Shown: one piece after another, positions 20,891 to 28,088 of the stretch
Layout of the letters: every line of letters starts with the position of its first letter
How positions within the stretch are numbered: the first letter of the stretch is position 1
Source of the DNA: an uncultured Alistipes sp.
GTDB lineage: Bacteria; Bacteroidota; Bacteroidia; Bacteroidales; Rikenellaceae
Assembly: GCA_900553175.1 (NCBI GenBank)
Contig: USCH01000016.1
Coordinates: 1 to 32,633, forward strand
Length of the DNA: 32,633 bases
Direction: 5' to 3'
The notes under the pieces: generated by a model
Database searches by the model: none
What the model was told of the DNA's origin: nothing
The model's input: only the letters and a program-made list of their open reading frames with translations
Made by a program: the position numbers and the translations under genes

Positions 20891-21970
20891 TCATCGCAGA
20901 TGGTCGTTCGCCGCCCTTACGCCGTCGGCCAGCTGCGGAAAGACCCGCACCTCCACCCCCGCCTCGCGCAGCGTGAGCGCCCCGCGGCACCGCACGAAGC
21001 GGTCGGGTTCGTAGAGCGCGAAGACGACCCGGGCGAATCCGTGGCGCAGAATCATCTGCGTGCAGCTTTCCGGTTCGCTCGCCCGCTGCGAGCAGGGCTC
21101 CATCGAGGAGTAGATCGTCGCGCCGCGCAGCTCGGCCCCGGCCGCCAGGGCCTTGGCCACGGCCTCCTGCTCGGCGTGGTGCGTGGGCGAGGTTTCGCGG
21201 GTGTGTCCCCTGAAAACGGCGCCACCGCGGGTGACGACTACGGCTCCGACGCAGTAGGAGGTCGCACTCGGTGCCGCACGCAGCCCTTCGTCGACGGCCA
21301 TCCGCAGGTAGCGGAGGTCTTCGGCTTCGGTGTCGGGCCGCAGGGTCCAGGTCGCTGCCTCCATCGCGCCGAACCGCTCGCGCCGGCAGGGCGTGCCGGC
21401 CGGGGGGGCGAAGGCGAACCGCGCCCCGCCACGCTCCGCTCCGAGCCGCAGCGCGGGGTTGACGGCCAGCCGCAGCGTGTCGGCCATCCCCTCCCGGAGA
21501 AACAGGTGCAGCGTCTGTGCACCCCCTTCGACGAAAAGACGCTCCACGCCGCGTTTTTCCAGTTCGGTAACCACGAGCCGTGCCGAAACGGGCCGTTCGG
21601 TGCGGATTACGGTCGCAAGGTCGTTCCATTCGGACCGTTCCTGCGTTCGGGTGAAGACATAGCGCTCGGCATCGCCCTCCGTGAAGAAACGCATGCGGGC
21701 GTCGAGGCGTCCCGAGGCCGAGACGACGACTTTGGCGATGTCGGGCCGCAGTCCCGCGGCCCGGCGGCGGGCGCGCAGTGCCTCGTCGCGCACCGTGAGG
21801 GCCGGATCGTCGCGGCGCAGGGTTTCGGCGCCCACCAGAATGGCGTCGTGGGCGGCGCGCAGACGCTGCACTTCGGCCCAGTCTTCGGGCGTGGAGATCA
21901 GGAGCCTGCGGGAGGTGTTGTCGTCGAGGTAGCCGTCGGCCGTGACCGCGGCGGAGAGGGTTATTCGCAT
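20891..21970 (-). CDS. RibD-like bifunctional protein with reductase domain first and deaminase domain second
   Basis: A 359-aa protein. The N-terminal half (about 1-215) is a RibD_C/dihydrofolate-reductase-like domain, with MRITLSAAVTADGYLDD, DAILVGAETLRRDDPALTVR and the cofactor-region motif RLFVEGGAQTLHLFL. The C-terminal half (about 220-359) is a zinc-dependent deaminase, with His265/Glu267 in THHAEQEA, Cys293 in SSMEPCS and Cys303 in ESC, then EPDRFVRCRGALTLREAGVEV as in RibD. In E. coli-type RibD the deaminase comes first, so the order here is reversed. A role in riboflavin synthesis or a related pyrimidine pathway is inferred. No rib gene is adjacent. ATG 21970 overlaps the preceding phosphoesterase stop by 10 nt; the longer frame upstream is antisense-free noise inside that gene. 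Confidence 0.85.
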   Translation of the reverse strand: MRITLSAAVTADGYLDDNTSRRLLISTPEDWAEVQRLRAAHDAILVGAETLRRDDPALTVRDEALRARRRAAGLRPDIAKVVVSASGRLDARMRFFTEGDAERYVFTRTQERSEWNDLATVIRTERPVSARLVVTELEKRGVERLFVEGGAQTLHLFLREGMADTLRLAVNPALRLGAERGGARFAFAPPAGTPCRRERFGAMEAATWTLRPDTEAEDLRYLRMAVDEGLRAAPSATSYCVGAVVVTRGGAVFRGHTRETSPTHHAEQEAVAKALAAGAELRGATIYSSMEPCSQRASEPESCTQMILRHGFARVVFALYEPDRFVRCRGALTLREAGVEVRVFPQLADGVRAANDHLR

Positions 21971-23127
21971 CGTTTCAGCGTCAGAAGCGTGATTTGGGGC
22001 CGGGCGCCCAGACGCATGGGATAGCCCACGCAGCCCGTGCCGTCGTTGATGTAGAGCGTGCGTCCGCCGCGCTCGTAGCGTCCGCTCCACCGCTCGTAGA
22101 GCCAGCTCGCGGGCGACCAGACCCAGCGGCCGATGCGGATTTTCATCTGCATGCTGTGGACGTGTCCGGCGAGGGTCAGATCGCCGTAGCCCGCTGCCGC
22201 GATCTGCTCCCACAGCTGGGGCAGATGGACCAGCGTGAGGTTGTAGAGCGAGTCGGGAACCGCGCGGTAGACCCGCTCCAGGTCGGCGGGCGGCAGCTCG
22301 GCGTCGTGGCGCCGGCGCCCGATTCCGGGGTCGTAGGCGATGCCCGAGAGCGAAATGCTGTCGCCGCCGCGGTGCAGGTAGACGGTCTCGTCGTTCAGGA
22401 CGCGCCACCCCATCGCCCGCTGCCGCTCCAGCAGGCATTCGAGACTTTGCGGGCGGGGCAGCGCCGCCGTGTCGCGGATGTAGGCGCCCGAGTCATGGTT
22501 GCCCGTCACGGAGAAGACCGGCGCGGGCAGGCGTGCGAGCTGCCGCATGGCCGCCGAATCCAGCTCCGTGCAGCGGATGTTCACCAGATCGCCCGTGAAG
22601 ACCACCAGGTCGGGGTGCAGCGCCGCGACCGTGTCGACCAGCCGGCCGAGCTGCCTTTCGGTGTGCACGAACGTTCCGAGGTGGATGTCGGAGAGCTGCA
22701 CGATCCTCACTCCGTCGAAACCCTCCGGCAAGCGGTCCGAGCAGAGGCTCTCGCGGTCGACGCTCAGCCGCGTGCGGCCCGCGGTGGCTCCGGCGATCAG
22801 CACGGCGGCGAGGGCTGCCGAGAGCAGAAGGCCCGGGATGCGCAGCCGCAGCAGCGCGAAGAGGTAGTACGCCATCCGGGGCAGCACGGCGGCGATCCAC
22901 ACCCAGACGATCCACATCAGGGCGATCATCCAGCCGGTGGAGTTGTCGCGCATGACCCATCCCGACACTGCGGAGATCAGAGGCGGCAGGTCGGTCGCGA
23001 CGATCCAGGCGGCCAGCGCCCGGAAACGGCCGGCCGGCATGCCGCGGCGCTTCATGCACCGCAGATACGCCGCGTCGGCGGCCATGAAAACGAGTACCAG
23101 TCCTGCCAGAATCGGAAGCATGATCAT
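21961..23127 (-). CDS. Membrane-anchored metallophosphoesterase (YkuE/YaeI-like)
   Basis: A 388-aa protein with about four N-terminal TM segments (residues 3-20, 38-58, 66-90 and 97-115). A calcineurin-like phosphoesterase domain with all metal-binding motifs follows: LSDIHLG, FTGDLVNI, VTGNHDSG, LVHLP and LAGHVHSMQ. The ending YINDGTGCVGYPMRLGARPQITLLTL is typical of the YkuE/YaeI group, some of which cleave lipid-linked phosphates. The true substrate is unknown. Its stop overlaps the RibD-like start by 10 nt, so the pair is translationally coupled. Confidence 0.92.
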   Translation of the reverse strand: MIMLPILAGLVLVFMAADAAYLRCMKRRGMPAGRFRALAAWIVATDLPPLISAVSGWVMRDNSTGWMIALMWIVWVWIAAVLPRMAYYLFALLRLRIPGLLLSAALAAVLIAGATAGRTRLSVDRESLCSDRLPEGFDGVRIVQLSDIHLGTFVHTERQLGRLVDTVAALHPDLVVFTGDLVNIRCTELDSAAMRQLARLPAPVFSVTGNHDSGAYIRDTAALPRPQSLECLLERQRAMGWRVLNDETVYLHRGGDSISLSGIAYDPGIGRRRHDAELPPADLERVYRAVPDSLYNLTLVHLPQLWEQIAAAGYGDLTLAGHVHSMQMKIRIGRWVWSPASWLYERWSGRYERGGRTLYINDGTGCVGYPMRLGARPQITLLTLKRCE

Positions 23128-23218
23128 CTTCTACACCTTAATAATTATTATGCGCCGGCCCTGCGCCTCGGAACGCCGCGATCGGGGTCCGTGTCCGGGC
23201 GCAGGCCGATGCCCTCCG

Positions 23219-23226
23219 CAAAGATA
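23219..23226 (-). promoter_or_regulatory. Candidate promoter of the phosphoesterase/RibD-like operon
   Basis: TATCTTTG on the minus strand, with TTTG at 23250-23253 giving a 23-base spacer, slightly longer than the usual 19-21. The predicted 5' UTR to ATG 23127 is about 85 nt. The segment 23228-23382 ahead of the porin on the plus strand shows no clear sigma-ABfr promoter. Confidence 0.5.
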
Positions 23227-23382
23227 GCGATTTTCGCGCTTCGCAGCTGCAAAATCAAATTCCGTGCGCATTTCTTTGGCATATTACTTGCTAAATGGCG
23301 GTTGAATATTAACTCGTTGTGTCCCAAAAACAAAACACGACCGTAATAGAGATCAATTTCTAAAACCAAATTTATTCGGCTT

Positions 23383-24735
23383 ATGAAAACATTCAGACTT
23401 TCGATTGTGGCTCTGTTGCTTGCACTCTCCGCATCGGCCCAGCGTCACTCGGGCAATGCCCGGAACGGCGAGTATTCGCCGACGGTCTATCTCATCTCGA
23501 CCTACGAGGTGGATACGATCTACAACTGCGGATGTTCGGCACGCGAAGCCGCCGCGCTCAACCGCATGGCGGTCTCCAACGCGACACAGGACTACACGGA
23601 TACCCACCGGCCCGGATTCCAGCAGGTGGAGAAGCCTCAGTTCGTCTTCGCCTCGAAGAACAACCGCTTTTCGTTCGCCATGGGCGGATACGTCAATCTG
23701 CGTGCGGGTTACGGCTTCGAGGGCATATCGGACAACATCGATTTCGTGCCCTACGACATTCCCATCCCCGGCAATTACGACACCAAGCAGAAACTCATGA
23801 TGGATGCTTCGACTTCGCGCATCTTCGTGAAGGCCATCACCAACACGCGCGGTCTGGGCCGGGTCGTGGCGTTCATGGACGCCGACTTCCGCGGCGGCGC
23901 CGAGGGCAGCTACACGCCCCGCGTGCGTTCGGCCTACGTTTCGTTCCTGGGCTTCACCTTCGGCCGCGACGTCACCACCTTCTGCGACCTTCAGGCTGCG
24001 CCCACGACCGTCGACTTCCGCGGCCCCAACGCCTACAACCTCAATTTCGCCACGATGATCCGCTACGAGGTCGACTTCGCCCGCGACCACATGACCTTCG
24101 GCGTCGCAGCCGAAATGCCCCGCGTGAGCGCCATGTACAACGACTACTATGCGCCGCTCAAGCAGCGCGTGCCCGACGTGCCGGCCTACCTCCAGGTGTC
24201 GTGGGGGCCGGAGCGCGACAGCCACGTGCGTGCATCGGGCGTCGTCCGCAACATGTACCTCCACCACACCGCCACGGGCAACAACACCTCGCTGCTGGGT
24301 TGGGGCGTACAGCTGAGCGGCCGCATCAAGGTGGCCCGTCCGCTGGTGCTCTACGCCAACGGCATCTACGGCAAGGGCATCACCCCCTACATTCAGGACC
24401 TGACGGGTTCGGGTCTCGACTTCGCGCCCAATCCCGAGAATGCCGAAAAGATCCAGACCACGCCGATGTGGGCCTGGCAGGCTGCCGCGCAGATCAACCT
24501 TTCGCGCCGGCTCTTCATCTCGGGCGGATACTCGACCGTCCGCGTTCAGGAGAACCACGGATACTATTCGCCCCAGGAGTACAAGCAGGGCCAGTATATC
24601 TTCGGCAATATCTTCTATGCGCTCACTTCGCGCTGCAAGATCGCGGCCGAGTATCTCTACGGTACGCGCAAGAACATGAACCACGACCAGAACCACGCCA
24701 ACCGCGTGAACGTGATGGTGCAGTACAATTTCTGA
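23383..24735 (+). CDS. DcaP-like trimeric porin
   Basis: A 450-aa outer-membrane protein. The signal peptide is MKTFRLSIVALLLALSASAQ. An N-terminal region with paired Cys (YNCGCS) and a short helical stretch precede the barrel. The barrel begins NNRFSFAMGGYVNLRAGYGFEGISDNIDFVPYDIPIP and ends in VNVMVQYNF, with the terminal Phe expected of an outer-membrane barrel. The opening GGYVNL...DFVPYDIPIP and SRIFVKAITNTRGLGRVVAFMDADFRG match the DcaP-like family. Members are diffusion porins for anions or small molecules; the substrate here is not known. The gene is monocistronic and ends at a strong terminator. Confidence 0.82.
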   Translation: MKTFRLSIVALLLALSASAQRHSGNARNGEYSPTVYLISTYEVDTIYNCGCSAREAAALNRMAVSNATQDYTDTHRPGFQQVEKPQFVFASKNNRFSFAMGGYVNLRAGYGFEGISDNIDFVPYDIPIPGNYDTKQKLMMDASTSRIFVKAITNTRGLGRVVAFMDADFRGGAEGSYTPRVRSAYVSFLGFTFGRDVTTFCDLQAAPTTVDFRGPNAYNLNFATMIRYEVDFARDHMTFGVAAEMPRVSAMYNDYYAPLKQRVPDVPAYLQVSWGPERDSHVRASGVVRNMYLHHTATGNNTSLLGWGVQLSGRIKVARPLVLYANGIYGKGITPYIQDLTGSGLDFAPNPENAEKIQTTPMWAWQAAAQINLSRRLFISGGYSTVRVQENHGYYSPQEYKQGQYIFGNIFYALTSRCKIAAEYLYGTRKNMNHDQNHANRVNVMVQYNF

Positions 24736-24759
24736 CCGGCTCCCGGGCCGGAACGGCTG

Positions 24760-24793
24760 CGGACGGCGCTTTCGGGCGCCGTCCGTCTTTTTT
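24760..24793 (+). terminator. Intrinsic terminator of the porin gene
   Basis: CGGACGGCGC (24760-24769), loop TTTCGG, then GCGCCGTCCG (24776-24785), followed by TCTTTTTT. It lies between the porin stop and the converging AraC gene stop. Confidence 0.9.
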
Positions 24794-24797
24794 GCGG

Positions 24798-25679
24798 TCA
24801 GCGCAGCGCCGGACCCGGCTCCGAAGCCGCGGCGGTCTCCTGCCGGTCCGGTCCGCCGAGGCGGTGCCGGAACTCCTGCGGCGAACATCCGGTCATGCGC
24901 CGGAAGAAGCGGCAGAGGTAGGAGGCGTCTTCGAAGCGGAACCTGACGGCGATTTCGGCGACGGAGAGCTGCGTGTCGGTGAGCAGCTCCTTCATCTCGA
25001 CGATGAGCTGCTGGTCGATCAGGGATTTGGGCGACGAGCCGTAGGCGCGGCGGCATACCTTGTTCAGGTAGTCGGGCGTGATGTTCAGGGCCTCCGCATA
25101 GAATTTCACGGAGCGCCGGGTCGACACGTGGAGCGTCAGCAGCGACCAGAAGCGGCAGGTGATGGCCCAGGCCCGGTCTTTGCGGCCCGGGGTGTTCAGA
25201 CCGGCGGTGCGGGCGAGCTCGGTGCCGACGGCGACGAACAGGTTGTAGGCGTTGTTGTTGAGCAGCGCGGTGCGGTCGGCGCCGCCGATGTGCGTCAGGA
25301 TCCACTCCATCTGCCCCATCCACTCCTCCGCGAGCTGCCGCTGCCGGGGCGACAGCCTCAGAATCGGCTCGTGGTGGAGGTGCTCCCAGAGAGCCATGCT
25401 ATTGATCTTGTAATAGGCCGTTTCGATCATGGCCTCCGAAAGGGAGACGTAGGAGGCGGCGAAACCGGGCGACACCCCGGTCACCGAACAGTAGACGTCC
25501 GAGGTGAGGATGAGCAGGTCGCCCCCGCGGAAGATCGTTTTCCGCATGCCGACCGACACCTGCGCCCGGCCCCGCAGACAGAGCAGAAAGAGGCATCCGC
25601 CGGTTTTTATGCTCCGGCCGACGCTCGTTTCCCAATGGGTCGTGCCGCTCGTCTCGTTCGGATAGGTCGATTCGGTCAT
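24798..25679 (-). CDS. AraC-family transcriptional regulator
   Basis: A 293-aa DNA-binding protein. The N-terminal half is a cupin-like sensing region (RGRAQVSVGMRKTIFRGGDLLILTSDVYCSVTGVSPGF). The C-terminal AraC domain (about 185-280) has two helix-turn-helix units. The first contains KFYAEALNITPDYLNKVCRRAYGSSPKSLIDQQLI, and the second contains SVAEIAVRFRFEDASYLCRFFRRMTGCSPQEFRH, the canonical signature. It is transcribed away from the MATE pump gene, which it may regulate (inference from the divergent arrangement). A -7-like TATCTTTG (25684-25691) ends 5 nt before the ATG, suggesting a leaderless or nearly leaderless mRNA. Confidence 0.93.
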   Translation of the reverse strand: MTESTYPNETSGTTHWETSVGRSIKTGGCLFLLCLRGRAQVSVGMRKTIFRGGDLLILTSDVYCSVTGVSPGFAASYVSLSEAMIETAYYKINSMALWEHLHHEPILRLSPRQRQLAEEWMGQMEWILTHIGGADRTALLNNNAYNLFVAVGTELARTAGLNTPGRKDRAWAITCRFWSLLTLHVSTRRSVKFYAEALNITPDYLNKVCRRAYGSSPKSLIDQQLIVEMKELLTDTQLSVAEIAVRFRFEDASYLCRFFRRMTGCSPQEFRHRLGGPDRQETAAASEPGPALR

Positions 25680-25683
25680 GCCG

Positions 25684-25691
25684 CAAAGATA
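25684..25691 (-). promoter_or_regulatory. Candidate -7 box of the AraC gene
   Basis: TATCTTTG on the minus strand, 5 nt upstream of the ATG. No matching -33 TTTG is seen. Confidence 0.45.
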
Positions 25692-25778
25692 GGCAAAAAT
25701 CGGCTCCGGCGTCGGCGCGAGTATCGAAAAGCACCCGTATCGGCCGGAAAAGTACCCGGATGTGCGCGGTCGAAGCCC

Positions 25779-25786
25779 TAAATTTG
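25779..25786 (+). promoter_or_regulatory. Candidate -7 box of the MATE gene
   Basis: TAAATTTG fits TAnnTTTG and lies 22 nt before the chosen ATG at 25808. The -33 position lacks TTTG, compatible with need for an activator such as the divergent AraC protein (inference). Confidence 0.5.
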
Positions 25787-25807
25787 CGGCGTCGATTCAC
25801 AAGGAAG

Positions 25808-27175
25808 ATGAAAAGCAGAAATCTCGACAGAGACAGACTCGATTTCGCCGACGGCAAGATAGGACCCCTGTTCCGGGCCCTGTTTTTCCCGACGCTCGTC
25901 GGCATGATTTTCAACTCGGCGCTCACGCTCATCGACGGGATTTTCGTCGGGCGCGGCGTGGGAGCCGAGGGCATCGCCGCGGTGAACATCGTGGCTCCGG
26001 TTTTCATGGTCGTGACCGGCATCGGACTGATGCTCGGCATCGGCTCTTCGGTGGTGGCCAGCATCCGGCTCGCCGAAAACCGGGTGAAGGCCGCACGCAT
26101 CATCATGACGCAGGCGTTCGCGGCCGGGCTCCTTTCGGTCGGCCTCGTATGCGTCGGGTGTCTGCTGCGCACGGAGCCGATCGTCCGTGCGCTGGGGTGC
26201 AGCGCTTCGCTGGAGGAGAATGCCGTGAGCTACCTGCTCTGGCTGCTTCCCGGGTTCGCGTTCCTGTTCGTGGAGTGCGTGGGCATGATGCTCATCCGCC
26301 TGGACGGATCGCCCCGCTACGCCATGGCGGTGCAGATCGCGGCGGCGGTCGTCAATATCGCGCTCGACTGGTACATGGTCTTCCCGCTGGGCTGGGGCGT
26401 GAAGGGCGCGGCGCTGGCCACGTCGATAGCCTGCGCCGTCGGCGGGGCGATGGTCCTGCTCTATTTCTTCCGGTTTCCCGACAAACTGCGGTTTTATCCG
26501 TTGAAATGCTCGCTGACCTCGCTGCTGCTGACCCTGCGCAACACGGGCTATATGATCCGGCTCGGATTCGCCACCTTCATGACCGAACTGGCCATGAGCG
26601 TGATGATGCTCACGGGCAACTACATGTTCATATCCCTGCTGGGCGAAGACGGAGTCGCCGCATTCGCCATCGCCTGCTATCTCTTTCCGATCGTTTTCTC
26701 GATCAGCAACGCCGTCGCCCAGTCGGCGCAGCCGATCATCAGCTTCAACTACGGGGCGCACCTGCACGACCGGGTGCAGGGGACCCTGCGCGTGTCGCTG
26801 CTGACGGCCGTGGCGTGCGGCGCGGCGGTGACCGCATGCCTGTGGCTGGGCGCCGGGGAGATCGTCGGCCTGTTTCTCGACCCCCGGGAAAAAGCCTACG
26901 GCCTGGCGGTGGAGGGGCTGCCGCTCTTCGCTCTGTGCGCCGTTTTCTTCGCGGTGAACATCGCATTCATCGGCTATTACCAGAGTGTCGAGAGAGCGGC
27001 GCTTTCCACCCTGTACACCCTCCTGCGCGGCGTCGTGTTTCTCGTGCCGAGCTTCCTGCTGCTGCCCCGTCTGATCGGCGTTCCCGGACTGTGGCTCGCC
27101 ATTCCCGCCGCGGAGCTGGCCACCTGCGCGGTGATTCATGTCCGGTATTTCGGCCTAAAACGGCTGCGGAGGTAG
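25808..27175 (+). CDS. MATE-family efflux transporter (MepA-like)
   Basis: A 455-aa inner-membrane cation-coupled exporter with twelve predicted TM segments in two homologous halves. Family features include LFRALFFPTLVGMIFNSALTLIDGIFVGRGVGAEGIAAVNIVAPV at the N-terminus, LDGSPRYAMAVQIAAAVVNIALDWYMVFPLGWGVKGAALAT, and the second-half motif FSISNAVAQSAQPIISFNYGA. ATG 25808 is chosen because a GGAAG stands just ahead of it and the family N-terminus begins there; the frame is open 16 codons further but crosses the -7 box. Substrates (drugs, dyes or metabolites) cannot be inferred. Confidence 0.93.
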   Translation: MKSRNLDRDRLDFADGKIGPLFRALFFPTLVGMIFNSALTLIDGIFVGRGVGAEGIAAVNIVAPVFMVVTGIGLMLGIGSSVVASIRLAENRVKAARIIMTQAFAAGLLSVGLVCVGCLLRTEPIVRALGCSASLEENAVSYLLWLLPGFAFLFVECVGMMLIRLDGSPRYAMAVQIAAAVVNIALDWYMVFPLGWGVKGAALATSIACAVGGAMVLLYFFRFPDKLRFYPLKCSLTSLLLTLRNTGYMIRLGFATFMTELAMSVMMLTGNYMFISLLGEDGVAAFAIACYLFPIVFSISNAVAQSAQPIISFNYGAHLHDRVQGTLRVSLLTAVACGAAVTACLWLGAGEIVGLFLDPREKAYGLAVEGLPLFALCAVFFAVNIAFIGYYQSVERAALSTLYTLLRGVVFLVPSFLLLPRLIGVPGLWLAIPAAELATCAVIHVRYFGLKRLRR

Positions 27176-27303
27176 GCGCCCGGGCTCCGGAGACCGCTTT
27201 TCGGCGGAGCGCATTCCCGCAGCGTCCTGTCCGGCGGAGATGCCGCCTGCGCACCCGAAGCATCGGACGGGGCCGCTCTGCGCTGTGCTGCGGCGCGGAT
27301 TCC

Positions 27304-27325
27304 GGTTAAGTTTTCATTAAACTTC
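27304..27325 (+). promoter_or_regulatory. Putative Pho-box-like direct repeat upstream of the PhoB-like gene
   Basis: TTAAG at 27306 and TTAAAC at 27317 are exactly 11 bp apart (GGTTAAGTTTT then CATTAAACTTC). PhoB/PhoP-type regulators bind 11-bp-period direct repeats. The same layout recurs before the PiT gene at 29949-29992. It lies about 37 bp upstream of the -7 box at 27359-27366. Confidence 0.5.
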
Positions 27326-27358
27326 GCCGCCGGGAATCCGGACCTGCGTTATTTCGAC

Positions 27359-27366
27359 TATTTTTG
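27359..27366 (+). promoter_or_regulatory. -7 box of the PhoB/PhoR-like operon
   Basis: TATTTTTG fits TAnnTTTG, 26 nt before the ATG at 27393. No -33 TTTG is present, consistent with an activated promoter. Confidence 0.55.
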
Positions 27367-27392
27367 CGCCGAAACCGATTTCACGGAGAACG

Positions 27393-28088
27393 ATGGATGC
27401 GGAAACCAGAATACTGGTCGTCGATGACGAGGAGACGCTCTGCGAGGTGCTGCGCTTCAATCTGGAGGCGGCCGGTTATGCGGTCGATGCGGCGTACAGC
27501 GCCGAGGAGGCCCTGACGTTCGATCTGACGAAATATTCGCTCATCCTGCTCGACATCATGATGGAGGAGATCAGCGGGATTCAGATGGCGCGGATTCTGA
27601 AGGGCAACCGGGCGACCGCCTCCATCCCCATCATCTTCTGCACGGCCAAAGACTCGGAGGACGACATGGTGGCCGGTCTGGACCTGGGGGCCGACGATTA
27701 CATCGCCAAACCCTATTCGATCAAAAACCTGCTGGCCCGGGTGCGGAGCGTGCTGCGGCGAACGGAGGGCGCGTCCGCACCGAAGAGGGACGGCGCTGCC
27801 GGTCCGGCTTACGGCGCTCTTGCCGTCGACCTGCACCGGAAGCAGTGCACGATCGACGGCCGCGAGGTGCCGATGCCCCGCAAGGAGCTCGAGATTCTGA
27901 CCCTGCTGCTCGGACACCGCGGGCACGTCTTCTCCCGCGAAGAGATCATCGCCCGGGTCTGGCCCGGTCAGAGCGTGGTGCTCGACCGTGCGGTGGATGT
28001 GAACATCACGCGCCTGCGCGCCAAACTGGGCGCTTACGGCAAACACATCGTGACCCGTTCGGGCTATGGCTATGGCTTCATGGAGTAA
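27393..28088 (+). CDS. OmpR/PhoB-family response regulator
   Basis: A 231-aa two-component regulator. The receiver domain (about 5-120) has acidic residues VVDDEE, phospho-acceptor Asp54 in ILLDIMM, Thr84 in IIFCTAK and Lys106 in DDYIAKPYS. The C-terminal winged helix (about 137-230) has MPRKELEILTLLLGHRGHVFSREEIIARVW, VVLDRAVDVNITRLRAKLG and the ending TRSGYGYGF, all typical of OmpR/PhoB DNA-binding domains. The kinase gene starts inside its 3' end. Nearby PiT and shared 11-bp repeats suggest a PhoB role; this is inference, as close paralogs exist in Bacteroidetes. Confidence 0.93.
   Translation: MDAETRILVVDDEETLCEVLRFNLEAAGYAVDAAYSAEEALTFDLTKYSLILLDIMMEEISGIQMARILKGNRATASIPIIFCTAKDSEDDMVAGLDLGADDYIAKPYSIKNLLARVRSVLRRTEGASAPKRDGAAGPAYGALAVDLHRKQCTIDGREVPMPRKELEILTLLLGHRGHVFSREEIIARVWPGQSVVLDRAVDVNITRLRAKLGAYGKHIVTRSGYGYGFME

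Noticed and set aside
21971..22438. Longer N-terminus for the RibD-like protein
   Set aside because: The extra 156 codons lie inside the phosphoesterase gene in another frame and encode Arg/Ala/Pro-rich noise.
23228..23382. FMN or other riboswitch in the leaders near the RibD-like operon and porin
   Set aside because: I could not see the conserved RFN-element blocks or any other recognisable aptamer; the 155-base region is AT-richer but unstructured to the eye.
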